From Pseudomonadota bacterium (lineage in GTDB: Bacteria; Pseudomonadota; Gammaproteobacteria; Steroidobacterales; Steroidobacteraceae), in NCBI GenBank assembly GCA_025351005.1, contig JANXWS010000079.1, positions 1 to 59,265 of the forward strand: DNA of 59,265 bases. The letters are read 5' to 3'. Positions 10,224 to 18,696 of the stretch are shown here, piece by piece (the first letter of the stretch is position 1; every line of letters begins with the position of its first letter). The translations under genes and the position numbers were made by a program. Below the pieces are notes generated by a model, which was given only the letters and a program-made list of their open reading frames with translations, did not search any database and had not been told where the DNA came from.

Positions 10224-10252
10224 TGAGAGACCGATGCAGCCGAGGTCCGCGC

Positions 10253-11251
10253 ATGGCGACGCCGGCGCACTGCGCCACCCTTAGCGATGCCGAAGTCACC
10301 GAGCTCGGGCGCGTCGCGCTCGGCATAGAGGCCGACGCGGTCGGGGCGCTCGCCCGCCGCCTGGACGCCGGCTTCGCGCGCGCCTGCAGGCTTTGCCTCG
10401 CCTGCCGCGGGCGGGTGGTCGTCACCGGCATGGGCAAGTCCGGCCACATCGCCGGAAAGGTCGCGGCCACGCTCGCGAGCACCGGAACGCCGGCCTTCTT
10501 CCTGCACCCGGCCGAGGCGGTGCACGGCGACATCGGCATGATCACGCGCGAGGACCTGCTGCTCGCGCTGTCAAACTCCGGCGAGACGGCCGAAGTGCTG
10601 ATGATGGTGCCGGCGCTGAAGCGCCTCGGCGTGCCGCTGCTGGCGCTGACCGGCAATCCGGCCTCGTCGCTCGCGCGCATCGCCGACGTCCACCTCGACG
10701 TCAGCGTACCGGCCGAGGCCTGCCCGTTGAACCTCGCGCCGACCGCGAGCACGACGGCGACGCTCGCCATGGGCGATGCGCTCGCGGTCGCACTGCTGCG
10801 CCTGCGCGGCTTCACCGAGCAGGACTTCGCGCGCTCGCACCCCGGCGGCACGCTCGGCCGGCGGCTCCTGCTGCACGTCGAGGACGCGATGCACTCGGGT
10901 GCCGCGGTGCCGCGCGTCGGCCCCGAGGACACGGTGTCGGTCGGACTGCTCGAGATGACCAGGAAAGGCCTCGGCATCACCAGCGTCGTGGACGAGCAGG
11001 ACCGCCTGCTCGGCGTGTTCACTGACGGTGACCTGCGGCGCGCGCTGGACCGGCGCATCGACGTGCACGACACGCCGATGCGTGCCGTCATGACGACCGA
11101 GCCGCGCACCGTCGGGCCGCGCGAGCTCGCGGTCGAGGCCGTATTGATGATGGAACGGCACCGGGTCACGGCCCTCGTCGTCGTCGACGCCGAGCGGCAC
11201 GTTCTCGGCGCGCTGAACGTTCACGACCTGCTGCGCGCGGGTGTCATGTGA
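10253..11251 (+). CDS. kdsD: D-arabinose 5-phosphate isomerase KdsD
   Basis: Interconverts ribulose 5-phosphate and arabinose 5-phosphate, the entry to Kdo synthesis. The protein has an N-terminal SIS sugar-isomerase domain (VVTGMGKSGHIAGKVAATLASTG motif, quoted in part; LSNSGET; FLHPAEAVHGD) and two C-terminal CBS domains (about residues 205-330). I chose ATG 10253, preceded by GAGGT, giving 332 residues; a TTG 30 bases upstream overlaps the -10 element. The stop overlaps the kdsC GTG by 4 bases. It is the first gene of kdsD-kdsC-lptC-lptA-lptB. Confidence 0.95.
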   Translation: MATPAHCATLSDAEVTELGRVALGIEADAVGALARRLDAGFARACRLCLACRGRVVVTGMGKSGHIAGKVAATLASTGTPAFFLHPAEAVHGDIGMITREDLLLALSNSGETAEVLMMVPALKRLGVPLLALTGNPASSLARIADVHLDVSVPAEACPLNLAPTASTTATLAMGDALAVALLRLRGFTEQDFARSHPGGTLGRRLLLHVEDAMHSGAAVPRVGPEDTVSVGLLEMTRKGLGITSVVDEQDRLLGVFTDGDLRRALDRRIDVHDTPMRAVMTTEPRTVGPRELAVEAVLMMERHRVTALVVVDAERHVLGALNVHDLLRAGVM

Positions 11252-11733
11252 CCGAGGAACTCGCCCGGGACATCCGCCTGCTCGTACTCGACGTCGACGG
11301 CGTGCTGACCGACGGCAGTCTCTGGTTCGGCGCCGACGGCGAGGCGCTGAAGAGCTTCCACGTGCGTGACGGCGTCGGCGTCAAATCGGCGCTCGCGAGC
11401 GGCATCGATGTCGCGATCATCTCCGGGCGGCGCTCGCCGGCGGTCGAGCGGCGTGCGGCCGAGCTCGGCGTCCGTCACGTGCGCCAGGGCTGCGCCAACA
11501 AGGCGCAGGCGCTGCGCGATCTGCTGGCGGAGCTCGGCGTCGCGCCGGCGCAAACTGCCTGCGTGGTCGACGACACCCCCGACCTGCCGCTGATGGCGCT
11601 CGCCGGCCTGCCGATAGCGGTCGCCGACGCGCATCCGGACGTGATCGCGGCGGCGCGGCTCGTGACCCGTGCCGCCGGCGGCAAAGGCGCGGTTCGCGAA
11701 GTCTGCGACCTGCTGGTCGACGCGCGGCCGTGA
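11248..11733 (+). CDS. kdsC: 3-deoxy-manno-octulosonate-8-phosphatase KdsC
   Basis: HAD-family phosphatase that releases Kdo from Kdo-8-phosphate. The nucleophile loop is LDVDGVLTDG (Asp16 and Asp18), followed by ISGRRSPAVERR, and the C-terminal DDTPDLPLM metal loop is present. At 161 residues it is a typical cap-less tetrameric KdsC. It starts at GTG 11248 inside the kdsD stop and overlaps lptC by 4 bases, so the operon is translationally coupled. Confidence 0.94.
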   Translation: MTEELARDIRLLVLDVDGVLTDGSLWFGADGEALKSFHVRDGVGVKSALASGIDVAIISGRRSPAVERRAAELGVRHVRQGCANKAQALRDLLAELGVAPAQTACVVDDTPDLPLMALAGLPIAVADAHPDVIAAARLVTRAAGGKGAVREVCDLLVDARP

Positions 11734-12290
11734 GAATCCGCGGCCCGATCGCGTTCCTGTTCCTGATCGGCCTGGCCGGTGGTTCCTGGTGGCTCGCCAA
11801 CCGCAGCAGCGACCTGCGCACCGTGGCGCCCGCAGCCGTCCCGGACCAGCCCGGCTACTACCTGCGTTCGGCGATCCTCGACCAGACCGACACCAGCGGC
11901 CGCCGGACGCTGACGGCCAGCGCCGAACGCGCCACCCAGGACCCCGCCGCCGGTGTCGTGCGCCTCGAACAGCTGGTCGTCGACTACTTCCCGCAGCCCG
12001 GCCGCGATTGGGTCATGACGTCGGCCGCCGGCTCGCTGCCGGCCGGCGGGCGGGTCGTCAAGCTCGAGGGCGATGTGCGGCTGCGGGCCGCGGCGGCCGC
12101 CGAGGCGACCGGCGCGATCGTGCACACCGAACACCTGTCGCTCGACCTCGACAGCAACCTGGCGACCACGGCCGATCCGGTGCGCATTGAGCTCGCGCCG
12201 TACGCACTCGACGCACGCGGCCTGCGCGCCGACCTGAAACGCGAGACTCTGACGCTTGAATCGACGGTCAATGGCAAGTTCCCGCGCTAG
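11730..12290 (+). CDS. lptC: LPS export protein LptC
   Basis: Inner-membrane anchored bridge protein that receives LPS from LptB2FG and hands it to LptA. One N-terminal transmembrane helix (IAFLFLIGLAGGSWWLA) precedes a periplasmic beta-jellyroll of the OstA-like family; YYLRSAILDQTD near residue 50 is typical of LptC. The length of 186 residues is normal. It starts at GTG 11730 overlapping kdsC, and its 3' end overlaps lptA by 20 bases. Confidence 0.9.
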   Translation: MRIRGPIAFLFLIGLAGGSWWLANRSSDLRTVAPAAVPDQPGYYLRSAILDQTDTSGRRTLTASAERATQDPAAGVVRLEQLVVDYFPQPGRDWVMTSAAGSLPAGGRVVKLEGDVRLRAAAAAEATGAIVHTEHLSLDLDSNLATTADPVRIELAPYALDARGLRADLKRETLTLESTVNGKFPR

Positions 12291-12906
12291 CTGCCTGGTC
12301 GCTGCGCTGGTCGCGGCCGCGGCGGCGGGCGCGGCACCGGCGCGGGCGCCCGCGCCGTTGCAGCTCGACGGCGGCGAGCCCATCCAGCTCGAAGCGGATT
12401 CGACGGGCTTCGACTACAAGACCAGCACGCTCGTGTTCCACAACGTGCACATCGCGCAGGGCGCGCTCGCGATCGATGCGGCCGAGGCGACCGCGACCGG
12501 GCTCGACTTCCGTGACAGCCACTGGCTGTTCCGCGGCAACGTCCGGATCACGATCCCGGACGGCTCGATGACCAGCGACGAGGCCCGCATCGGCTTCGCC
12601 GGCAACGTAATCGCGAGCGCCGACATCACCGGTACGCCGGCGCGGTTCGAGCAGACGCGCGACAAGAGCGTCGCCCGTGGTCGCGCGTCCCGGATCGAAT
12701 ACCTGCCGGCGGCCGGCACCGTGCGCCTTACCGAGGACGCCTGGCTGTCGGACGGCGACAACGAAATCAGCGGCCAGACGTTCGTCTACAGCGTGCGCGA
12801 CCACAGCTGGCGCGCGAACCCGGACGAGCAGGGCGGCCAGCACGTGCACATCACGATCAACCCGAAGAAGCCGGACGCCAAACCCGCGCCGAAGCCCGAT
12901 CCATGA
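12271..12906 (+). CDS. lptA: Periplasmic LPS transport protein LptA
   Basis: Soluble beta-jellyroll protein that polymerises into the periplasmic LPS bridge. A signal peptide covers about residues 1-26. The mature part begins [15 protein letters not shown] and contains the OstA repeats ([20 protein letters not shown]). ATG 12271 is preferred over an upstream TTG; it lies inside lptC. The C-terminus ends in a Lys/Pro-rich tail ([13 protein letters not shown]). The final ATGA is shared with lptB. Confidence 0.93.
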   Translation: MASSRASCLVAALVAAAAAGAAPARAPAPLQLDGGEPIQLEADSTGFDYKTSTLVFHNVHIAQGALAIDAAEATATGLDFRDSHWLFRGNVRITIPDGSMTSDEARIGFAGNVIASADITGTPARFEQTRDKSVARGRASRIEYLPAAGTVRLTEDAWLSDGDNEISGQTFVYSVRDHSWRANPDEQGGQHVHITINPKKPDAKPAPKPDP

Positions 12907-13628
12907 GCCGACTGTCGGCGTCGGGCCTGGAGAAGAGCTACAGCGGCCGCGCGGTGGTGCGCGACCTCACGCTCGAGGTGTCGACCGGCGAGGTTGTCGG
13001 CCTGCTGGGCCCGAACGGGGCGGGCAAGACGACCGCGTTCTACATGCTGGTGGGACTGATCCGCTGCGACGGCGGACGCATATTCCTCGACGACCAGGAG
13101 CTGACGCGGCTGCCCATGCATCGGCGCGCCCGCCTCGGCCTCGGCTATCTGCCGCAGGAAGCGTCCGTGTTCCGCAAGCTGACCGTGGCCCAGAACATCG
13201 ACGCGATTCTGGAGACGCGCCGCGGGCTGAGCGTCGACGCGCGTGCCACGCGGCTCGAGGCGCTGCTCGACGAGCTGCACATCAGTCACATTCGCGACAG
13301 CCTGGGACAGAGCCTGTCCGGCGGCGAGCGGCGCCGGGTCGAGATCGCGCGCGCGCTCGCCGCCGAACCGTGGTTCGTACTGCTCGACGAGCCGTTTGCC
13401 GGCGTCGATCCGCTGTCGGTCGCGGACATTCAGCGGAGCATAGAACACCTGCGGGCGCGCGGCATCGGGGTGCTGATCACCGACCATAACGTCCGGGAAA
13501 CACTCGGCATTTGCACGCGCGCCTATATCGTGAACCAGGGCTCGGTGATCGCCTCCGGATCGGCGCAGCAGATCCTTGCCAACCCGGAGGTCCGTGAGGT
13601 GTACTTGGGGCAGGATTTCCGGATGTAA
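12903..13628 (+). CDS. lptB: LPS export ABC transporter ATPase LptB
   Basis: ATPase that powers extraction of LPS from the inner membrane with LptFG, which are encoded elsewhere. It has Walker [10 protein letters not shown] (about residues 38-46), signature [15 protein letters not shown], Walker [13 protein letters not shown] and the switch His in TDHNV. At 241 residues it is standard. It is the fifth gene of the kds-lpt operon and is followed by rpoN after 51 bases. Confidence 0.97.
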   Translation: MSRLSASGLEKSYSGRAVVRDLTLEVSTGEVVGLLGPNGAGKTTAFYMLVGLIRCDGGRIFLDDQELTRLPMHRRARLGLGYLPQEASVFRKLTVAQNIDAILETRRGLSVDARATRLEALLDELHISHIRDSLGQSLSGGERRRVEIARALAAEPWFVLLDEPFAGVDPLSVADIQRSIEHLRARGIGVLITDHNVRETLGICTRAYIVNQGSVIASGSAQQILANPEVREVYLGQDFRM

Positions 13629-13679
13629 CCGCCGTCGGCAGTGGCCGGCCGGCCGCGCCCTCCATTCCGCACGGCTAGG

Positions 13680-15137
13680 ATGCTCAGACCCTCACTGCAG
13701 CTGCGCCTTGGCCAACAGCTGACGATGACGCCGCAGCTGCAGCAGGCCATCCGGCTGCTGCAGCTGCCGGCGCTCGAACTGCAACAGACGATCCGCGAAG
13801 CACTCGAGCAGAACGTCATGCTCGAGACCGACGAGGACGGGGATGCGGAGGTCTCGCTCGACGCGGTCGAGCCGGAGGCGGAGAGCGAGGCGCAGACTGC
13901 GCCGACCGCGACCCAGGACACCGACGACCGCGGCGAGCGCGAGGCGGACGGTGCGCTCGCCGACGACGCGTGGGACGAGAGTGCGCCGGCCGCGGCCTCG
14001 GACTCGCCGTGGTCCGGAGACGACCGTGCGCAGGAGTTCTCCGACCATCGCGGCGAGACCCTGCAGGAGCACTTGCTGTGGCAGCTCGAGCTCGCGCGGC
14101 TGGGCGCGCGCGAGCTCGCGATCGGTCACGCGATCATCGACGCGATCAACGACGACGGCTACGTCGTCGACTCCACGGCCGAGATCGAGCGCGTCCTGCG
14201 TCCGGAGATCGAAGCCACCGCCGCCGAGATCGAGCAGGTGCTGAAGGTCGTCCAGGCCTTCGACCCCGTTGGTGTCGCCGCCCGATCGGTCAGCGAGTGC
14301 ATCGAGCTGCAGCTCGCGCAGCTGCACGAGGACACTCCAGCGCTCGCAACGGCGATCACCGTGGCCCGCGGCCACCTCGACCTGGTCGCCACCCAGCAGC
14401 GCGCCCACCTGCGGCGCGCACTGGGCGTCGACGAGGACGAGCTCGCCCTGGCGCTGGCGCTGGTGCGCTCCTGCCATCCCCGCCCCGGCTCGACGATCCA
14501 GCCGTCGCAGCCCGACTACATCGTGCCGGACGTCTTCGTGCGCCGCGGCCAGCACGGCTGGGCGGTCGAGCTCAACGCCTCGGCGCTGCCGCGGGTCCGC
14601 CTCAACCAGAGCTACGCCGGCCTCGTGACCCGCGCAGCGGACCACGCGGTCATGCGCTCGCAGCTACAGGAGGCGCGCTGGCTGCTGCGCAGCCTCGAGA
14701 TCCGCAACGAAACGCTGCTCAAGGTGGCCCGCTGCATCGTCGAACGCCAGGCGGCCTTTCTCGACCGGGGCGACGAGGCCATGCAGCCGATGGTGCTGCG
14801 GGACGTAGCCGAGGCGGTCGAGATGCACGAGTCGACGATCTCGCGGGTCACCACGGGCAAATACATGCATACGCCGCGCGGCGTGTATGAGTTTCGGCAT
14901 TTCTTTTCAAGCCACGTCGCCGCCACCGACGGCTCCGAGATCGCCTCGACCGCGATTCGGGCCCGGATCCGCAAGCTGATCGCGGGCGAGGACCCGACCA
15001 GGCCGCTGTCGGACAGCCAGATCGAGAAGCTTCTGGCCGAGGATGGCGCGCGGGTCGCACGCCGCACGGTAGCCAAGTATCGCGAGGCCATGCAGATCGC
15101 GCCGTCCAGCGAGCGACGCCGCGCGCAGGGGCGCTGA
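13680..15137 (+). CDS. rpoN: RNA polymerase sigma-54 factor
   Basis: Alternative sigma factor for enhancer-dependent promoters (nitrogen, motility and similar regulons). The start MLRPSLQLRLGQQLTMTP at ATG 13680 opens the Gln/Leu-rich region I, followed by an acidic region II (about residues 45-120, rich in Asp/Glu/Ala). The core-binding and DNA-binding regions follow, with the RpoN box ARRTVAKYREA near residue 465. The length is 485 residues. The location after lptB and before hpf is conserved across Gammaproteobacteria. Confidence 0.97.
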   Translation: MLRPSLQLRLGQQLTMTPQLQQAIRLLQLPALELQQTIREALEQNVMLETDEDGDAEVSLDAVEPEAESEAQTAPTATQDTDDRGEREADGALADDAWDESAPAAASDSPWSGDDRAQEFSDHRGETLQEHLLWQLELARLGARELAIGHAIIDAINDDGYVVDSTAEIERVLRPEIEATAAEIEQVLKVVQAFDPVGVAARSVSECIELQLAQLHEDTPALATAITVARGHLDLVATQQRAHLRRALGVDEDELALALALVRSCHPRPGSTIQPSQPDYIVPDVFVRRGQHGWAVELNASALPRVRLNQSYAGLVTRAADHAVMRSQLQEARWLLRSLEIRNETLLKVARCIVERQAAFLDRGDEAMQPMVLRDVAEAVEMHESTISRVTTGKYMHTPRGVYEFRHFFSSHVAATDGSEIASTAIRARIRKLIAGEDPTRPLSDSQIEKLLAEDGARVARRTVAKYREAMQIAPSSERRRAQGR

Positions 15138-15163
15138 AGTTCAGGTTCAAGAGGAGAACGCAC

Positions 15164-15481
15164 ATGCAGCTAACCTTGACGGGACACCACGTCGACATCA
15201 CGCCGCCGCTGAAGAGCTACCTGGAGAAGAAGCTCGACCGGGTCACGCGCCACTTTGACCAGGTCATCGATGTGCACTGCGTGCTGACGGTGGAGAAACT
15301 GACCCACAAGGCGGAAGCGACCCTGCACGTGCGCGGCAGCAACATCCACGCCAATGCGATCGAGGCGGACATGTACGCGGCGATCGACGTGCTGACCGAT
15401 AAGCTCGACCGGCTGGTGAAGAAACACAAGGAGACGCGCGCCGATCACCATGCCGCCGAGGCGCCCCGCGGCCGGGTCTGA
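15164..15481 (+). CDS. hpf: Ribosome hibernation promoting factor, short form
   Basis: Binds the 30S subunit at the mRNA/tRNA channel to form inactive 100S ribosomes in starved cells. The 105-residue protein has the S30AE fold with ITPPLKSYLEKKLDRV and the C-terminal basic DKLDRLVKKHKE helix. It lacks the long C-terminal dimerisation domain, so it is the short HPF of Gammaproteobacteria. An AGGAGA ribosome site is 8 bases upstream. ptsN, usually next, is not present. Confidence 0.95.
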   Translation: MQLTLTGHHVDITPPLKSYLEKKLDRVTRHFDQVIDVHCVLTVEKLTHKAEATLHVRGSNIHANAIEADMYAAIDVLTDKLDRLVKKHKETRADHHAAEAPRGRV

Positions 15482-15499
15482 GTGCGAACGCCGGGCCGG

Positions 15500-15523
15500 G
15501 CCCGGCCGCGAGGCCGGCCGGGC
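15500..15523 (+). other. GC-rich hairpin between hpf and rapZ
   Basis: A perfect 8-bp inverted repeat (GCCCGGCC, 15500-15507, with GGCCGGGC, 15516-15523) encloses an 8-base loop. It has no T-run, so it is not a classic intrinsic terminator. It lies in the 129-base gap where ptsN normally is. It could pause transcription or shield the hpf mRNA end; function is inferred only. Confidence 0.4.
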
Positions 15524-15610
15524 GCCACCGCGCTCGCCACCGACTTCGCCAACTCGTAGTATTTGCTCTTCCGCGCCTCCTGCGGCGTGCAGGTCTCAGG
15601 CAGTGTCTCG

Positions 15611-16477
15611 ATGCGACTCGTAATCGTCAGCGGCCTGTCGGGTTCGGGCAAGAGCATCGCGCTCAACATGCTCGAAGACCTCGGCTGGTACTGCATCGAC
15701 AACATTCCGGCCGGCCTGCTGAACGACTTCGTTACGCACGCCGTCGGCCGCCGGGACAAGCTGTACGCGCGCAGCGCCGTCGGCCTCGATGCCCGCAACG
15801 GACCGGAGGAGATCGCGAACGCGGCGCGGACCGTGCGCGAGCTGCGCGGCAGCGGCGTCGCTTGCGACATAATCTACCTGCACGCCGACGAGGCGATGCT
15901 GTTGCGCCGCTACGGCGAGACCCGCCGCCGCCACCCGCTGGCGCGCGAGGGGACGGACCTGAAGACCGCGATTGCCGAGGAGCTGCGGCTGCTCGAGCCG
16001 ATCATGAACTCGGCCGATCTGGTCATCGACACGACGCTGACCAGCGTCCACGAGCTGCGCGCCCTGATCCGCTCACGTGTCGACGAGCGCGGGCACGGGC
16101 GGCTCTCGATCATGTTCGAGTCGTTCGGCTTCAAGCACGGAATCCCGGCCGGGGCTGACTTCGTCTTCGACGCCCGCACGCTGCCGAATCCGTACTGGGT
16201 GCCAACGCTGCAGCGGCTGAGCGGCCTCGACCGTGCGGTCATTGAGTTCCTGGAGGCGCAACCGACCGTCCAGGCGCTGCTGACCGACATGATCGGCTTC
16301 CTGGAGCGACGCATTCCGCTCTACCAGCAGCACAACCGCGCCTACCTGACGGTTGCGGTCGGCTGCACGGGCGGCCAGCATCGCTCGGTCTACCTGGTCG
16401 ACCGCCTGCAGGCGCATTTCGCCGCAGTCTACCCGGACGTCGTCGCGCGTCACGGCTCGCTCAGCAAGAGCTCCTGA
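15611..16477 (+). CDS. rapZ: RNase adapter protein RapZ
   Basis: In E. coli RapZ binds the small RNA GlmZ and presents it to RNase E, controlling glucosamine-6-phosphate synthase. The 288-residue protein has Walker A GLSGSGKS (residues 8-15), DDIIYLHADE-like Walker B region, ESFGFKHG and the C-terminal GCTGGQHRSVYL motif. ATG 15611 begins MRLVIVSGLSGSGKS; the frame is open 48 bases upstream but with no conserved sequence. Its 3' end overlaps the convergent patatin gene by 28 bases. Confidence 0.95.
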   Translation: MRLVIVSGLSGSGKSIALNMLEDLGWYCIDNIPAGLLNDFVTHAVGRRDKLYARSAVGLDARNGPEEIANAARTVRELRGSGVACDIIYLHADEAMLLRRYGETRRRHPLAREGTDLKTAIAEELRLLEPIMNSADLVIDTTLTSVHELRALIRSRVDERGHGRLSIMFESFGFKHGIPAGADFVFDARTLPNPYWVPTLQRLSGLDRAVIEFLEAQPTVQALLTDMIGFLERRIPLYQQHNRAYLTVAVGCTGGQHRSVYLVDRLQAHFAAVYPDVVARHGSLSKSS

Positions 16478-17631
16478 ATCTGCTCGCGCTGGCGCAGGCC
16501 GTCGGCGTAGCCCAGGGCGATCAATTCGCGGGTGTAGCCGGCCTCGAACAGCAGGTAACTGAGCAGCGTACGGCCACCCGGGTTGGCGGCCCCGATCGTG
16601 CGCAGCAGGACCCGCAGCGGCCGCGGCATCTCGTCCGCATGGCGCTCGGCGAGAGGCCCGAGATCGTCGCGCGGCGCCAGATGCAGCGCCCGTACGCGCC
16701 GCAGGCCGGCGCCGGCCGTGCCGACTGACGCGATCAGCAGGTTGTCGCGCTCGACACGGTCGAGGTCCGCCTGCAGCCCGTCCGCAAACAGCGTATCGAG
16801 CATGAAGCCGAAGAGCTGGCCGAATGTGGGGCCGTCGCGGTCGAACGGGCCGGACGGCCGCTCGGGCCCCGCGGGCGGGCGCACGCCGACGATCAGCAGG
16901 CGGTCGGCGCCGAGGTTGATCGCGGGCGCGAGCGGCGAGGTCTCGCGCATGGCGCCGTCACCGTAGAACTCGCCATTCATGGACACCGGCGGAAAGATGA
17001 ACGGCACCGCGCTGCTGGCCATCAGGTGGTCGAGGCCGAGCTCAGCGAGCGTGCCGTAGCGGCCGGCGTGCTGCCACGGGTCGACGTCGCGCGCGCAGCT
17101 GTAAAACGCCACCGACAGGGCGCTGCGATAAGCCGATGCGTTGATCGCGAGCGCGTCGAGGTGGCCGTGGTCGAGCGCCTGGCGGATGCGGGCGAAGTTG
17201 ACGTGGCGCTCGAGCAGCTCGCGCAGCGGCGTGTTGTCGAATACCGAGCGCGGCGAGCGCGCCAGCCAGCCGCCGGTCAGTAGTGCCAGCAGCCAGTGCA
17301 ATCCGTTGCGCAACATGCTGCGCGTGTCGGCCCGGAATACCTGGTCGACGTGGAAGTTGCGCCAGACGCGCTCGAGGTTGACCGCACCGCAGCGCAAATG
17401 CTGCGCGTGCGAGGCGATGACCGCGGCGCTGATCGCGCCGGCGGAAGTGCCCGAGATGATTCGAAACGGCGACGGCGCGTCGGTCGGCAGCATCTCGACG
17501 ATCGCCTTCAGGACTCCGACCTGGTACGCGCCCCGGGCGCCACCCCCGAGCAGCACGAGCCCTAAGCGGCCGGCCGACGGCGCATCGCCCACCGGGTCGG
17601 AAAGAGCGGCTGAGTACGGCGGATCCGTCAC
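16450..17631 (-). CDS. Patatin-like phospholipase family protein
   Basis: A probable cytoplasmic or membrane-associated acyl hydrolase of the RssA/YlbK branch. It has the oxyanion loop GGGARGAYQVGVL, the nucleophile elbow GTSAG (Ser63) and the catalytic DGA (Asp225) of the Ser-Asp dyad. The length is 393 residues, starting at GTG 17631. No signal peptide is visible. The C-terminal third (about 290-393) has no motif I recognise. The substrate is unknown. It is transcribed toward rapZ and overlaps its end. Confidence 0.85.
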   Translation of the reverse strand: MTDPPYSAALSDPVGDAPSAGRLGLVLLGGGARGAYQVGVLKAIVEMLPTDAPSPFRIISGTSAGAISAAVIASHAQHLRCGAVNLERVWRNFHVDQVFRADTRSMLRNGLHWLLALLTGGWLARSPRSVFDNTPLRELLERHVNFARIRQALDHGHLDALAINASAYRSALSVAFYSCARDVDPWQHAGRYGTLAELGLDHLMASSAVPFIFPPVSMNGEFYGDGAMRETSPLAPAINLGADRLLIVGVRPPAGPERPSGPFDRDGPTFGQLFGFMLDTLFADGLQADLDRVERDNLLIASVGTAGAGLRRVRALHLAPRDDLGPLAERHADEMPRPLRVLLRTIGAANPGGRTLLSYLLFEAGYTRELIALGYADGLRQREQIQELLLSEP

Positions 17632-17714
17632 GCTGTCATTATGCCGCGGGCGCCGTTACGATTGGCAGTTCGGCGGGCCCGCACGGCCGGGACCGCGTCC
17701 CGCGGAGCACAACC

Positions 17715-18284
17715 ATGAGCACGCTCAGGCATCGCCTCACGTCTCTCCTGCTGATCGGACTCGTTGCGGCCCTCCCCGGCCCTGCGGCTCTGGCCGCCGG
17801 CCCGGTCGAGGGCGCGGCCGCGCCGGCCTTCAAGCTGCAGGACCAGAACGGTCGCTGGCACGCGCTCGAGGAATATCGTGGCAAGTGGCTGGTCCTCTAT
17901 TTCTATCCCAAGGATGAGACGCCCGGCTGCACGACGCAGGCCTGCGATCTGCGCGACAACATCTTCGCGTTCCACAAGATCGGCGCGACGATCGTCGGCA
18001 TCAGCGTCGACGATGTCGCATCGCACAAGGAATTCTCCGAGAAGCACTCGCTGCCGTTCACGATCCTGGCGGACCCGACCAAGGAGACGGCCAAGGACTA
18101 CGGCGTGCTGACACTGATGATGGGGGTGTTCCCGCTGGCGCAGCGCGACACTTTCATCGTCGACCCGAAGGGCCGGATCGCCAAGCACTGGACCAAGGTC
18201 GACCCGAAGGACCATTCGGCGCTGGTGCTCAAGGAGCTCGGGGCGCTGCAGGCGAAGGCGCCGGAAGCGAAGAACGCCGGCTGA
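17715..18284 (+). CDS. Exported peroxiredoxin of the BCP/PrxQ type
   Basis: Thiol peroxidase that reduces hydrogen peroxide or organic peroxides. The TPGCTTQACDLRD motif supplies the peroxidatic Cys and a resolving Cys five residues later, the PrxQ arrangement. Unlike ordinary cytoplasmic BCP it begins with a clear signal peptide (LTSLLLIGLVAALPGPAALA), giving a predicted periplasmic enzyme. The length is 189 residues. It is monocistronic, divergent from the patatin gene. A periplasmic reductant would be needed; none is encoded nearby. Confidence 0.88.
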   Translation: MSTLRHRLTSLLLIGLVAALPGPAALAAGPVEGAAAPAFKLQDQNGRWHALEEYRGKWLVLYFYPKDETPGCTTQACDLRDNIFAFHKIGATIVGISVDDVASHKEFSEKHSLPFTILADPTKETAKDYGVLTLMMGVFPLAQRDTFIVDPKGRIAKHWTKVDPKDHSALVLKELGALQAKAPEAKNAG

Positions 18285-18360
18285 GCCGCGCGGCAGGGCG
18301 CGGCGCGCCGGACGAGGCGCGGTCAGTGCCCGGCCACGCGGCGGCGCCGCGACGAACTCC

Positions 18361-18630
18361 ACCGGCCCGTCCGCGTTCACCCCTCCGGGATGGCGCCGCG
18401 TGACGCCTTCGATCGCGAGCGCGGACGCCGGCGTGCTCGTCCGGCTCGTCAAGCTCGCGTTCGGTGCGACCGGGGACCACCGCCCGCACCCGCCCGCAAG
18501 CCTCCACATCGGCGACCGCAAAGTCATGACCAGCGATTCGGAGACCTGCCGCGCCAGGACCGCATTCCTCTATACCTACGCGCCGGACCCGGACCAGATG
18601 CACCGGCGTGCCGTCGCGACCGGCGCCTGA
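18361..18630 (+). pseudogene. Decayed VOC/PhnB-like glyoxalase-fold gene
   Basis: Reading in the frame of GTG 18400 and upstream of it gives PGWRRVTPSIASADAG, then LVKLAFGAT, SLHIGDRKVM and YAPDPDQMHRRAVATGA. These align without gaps to the PhnB-like VOC pattern (YHTVTPYL...KAFGAT, IGDS.VM, Y.PDVDA...AVAAGA). The frame then stops at 18628-18630, where the family normally continues for another 35-40 residues (FYGDR, DPFGH...W). Several family positions are eroded and no ribosome site is obvious. I read it as a truncated remnant. It fills most of the 412-base gap between the peroxiredoxin and VWA genes. Confidence 0.6.
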
Positions 18631-18696
18631 TGAGTGGGTCCGCCGTCAGCGCGAAGCCGGCGCTCGGCGCAATTCCGCGGGCGGCCGTCGCCCGCC

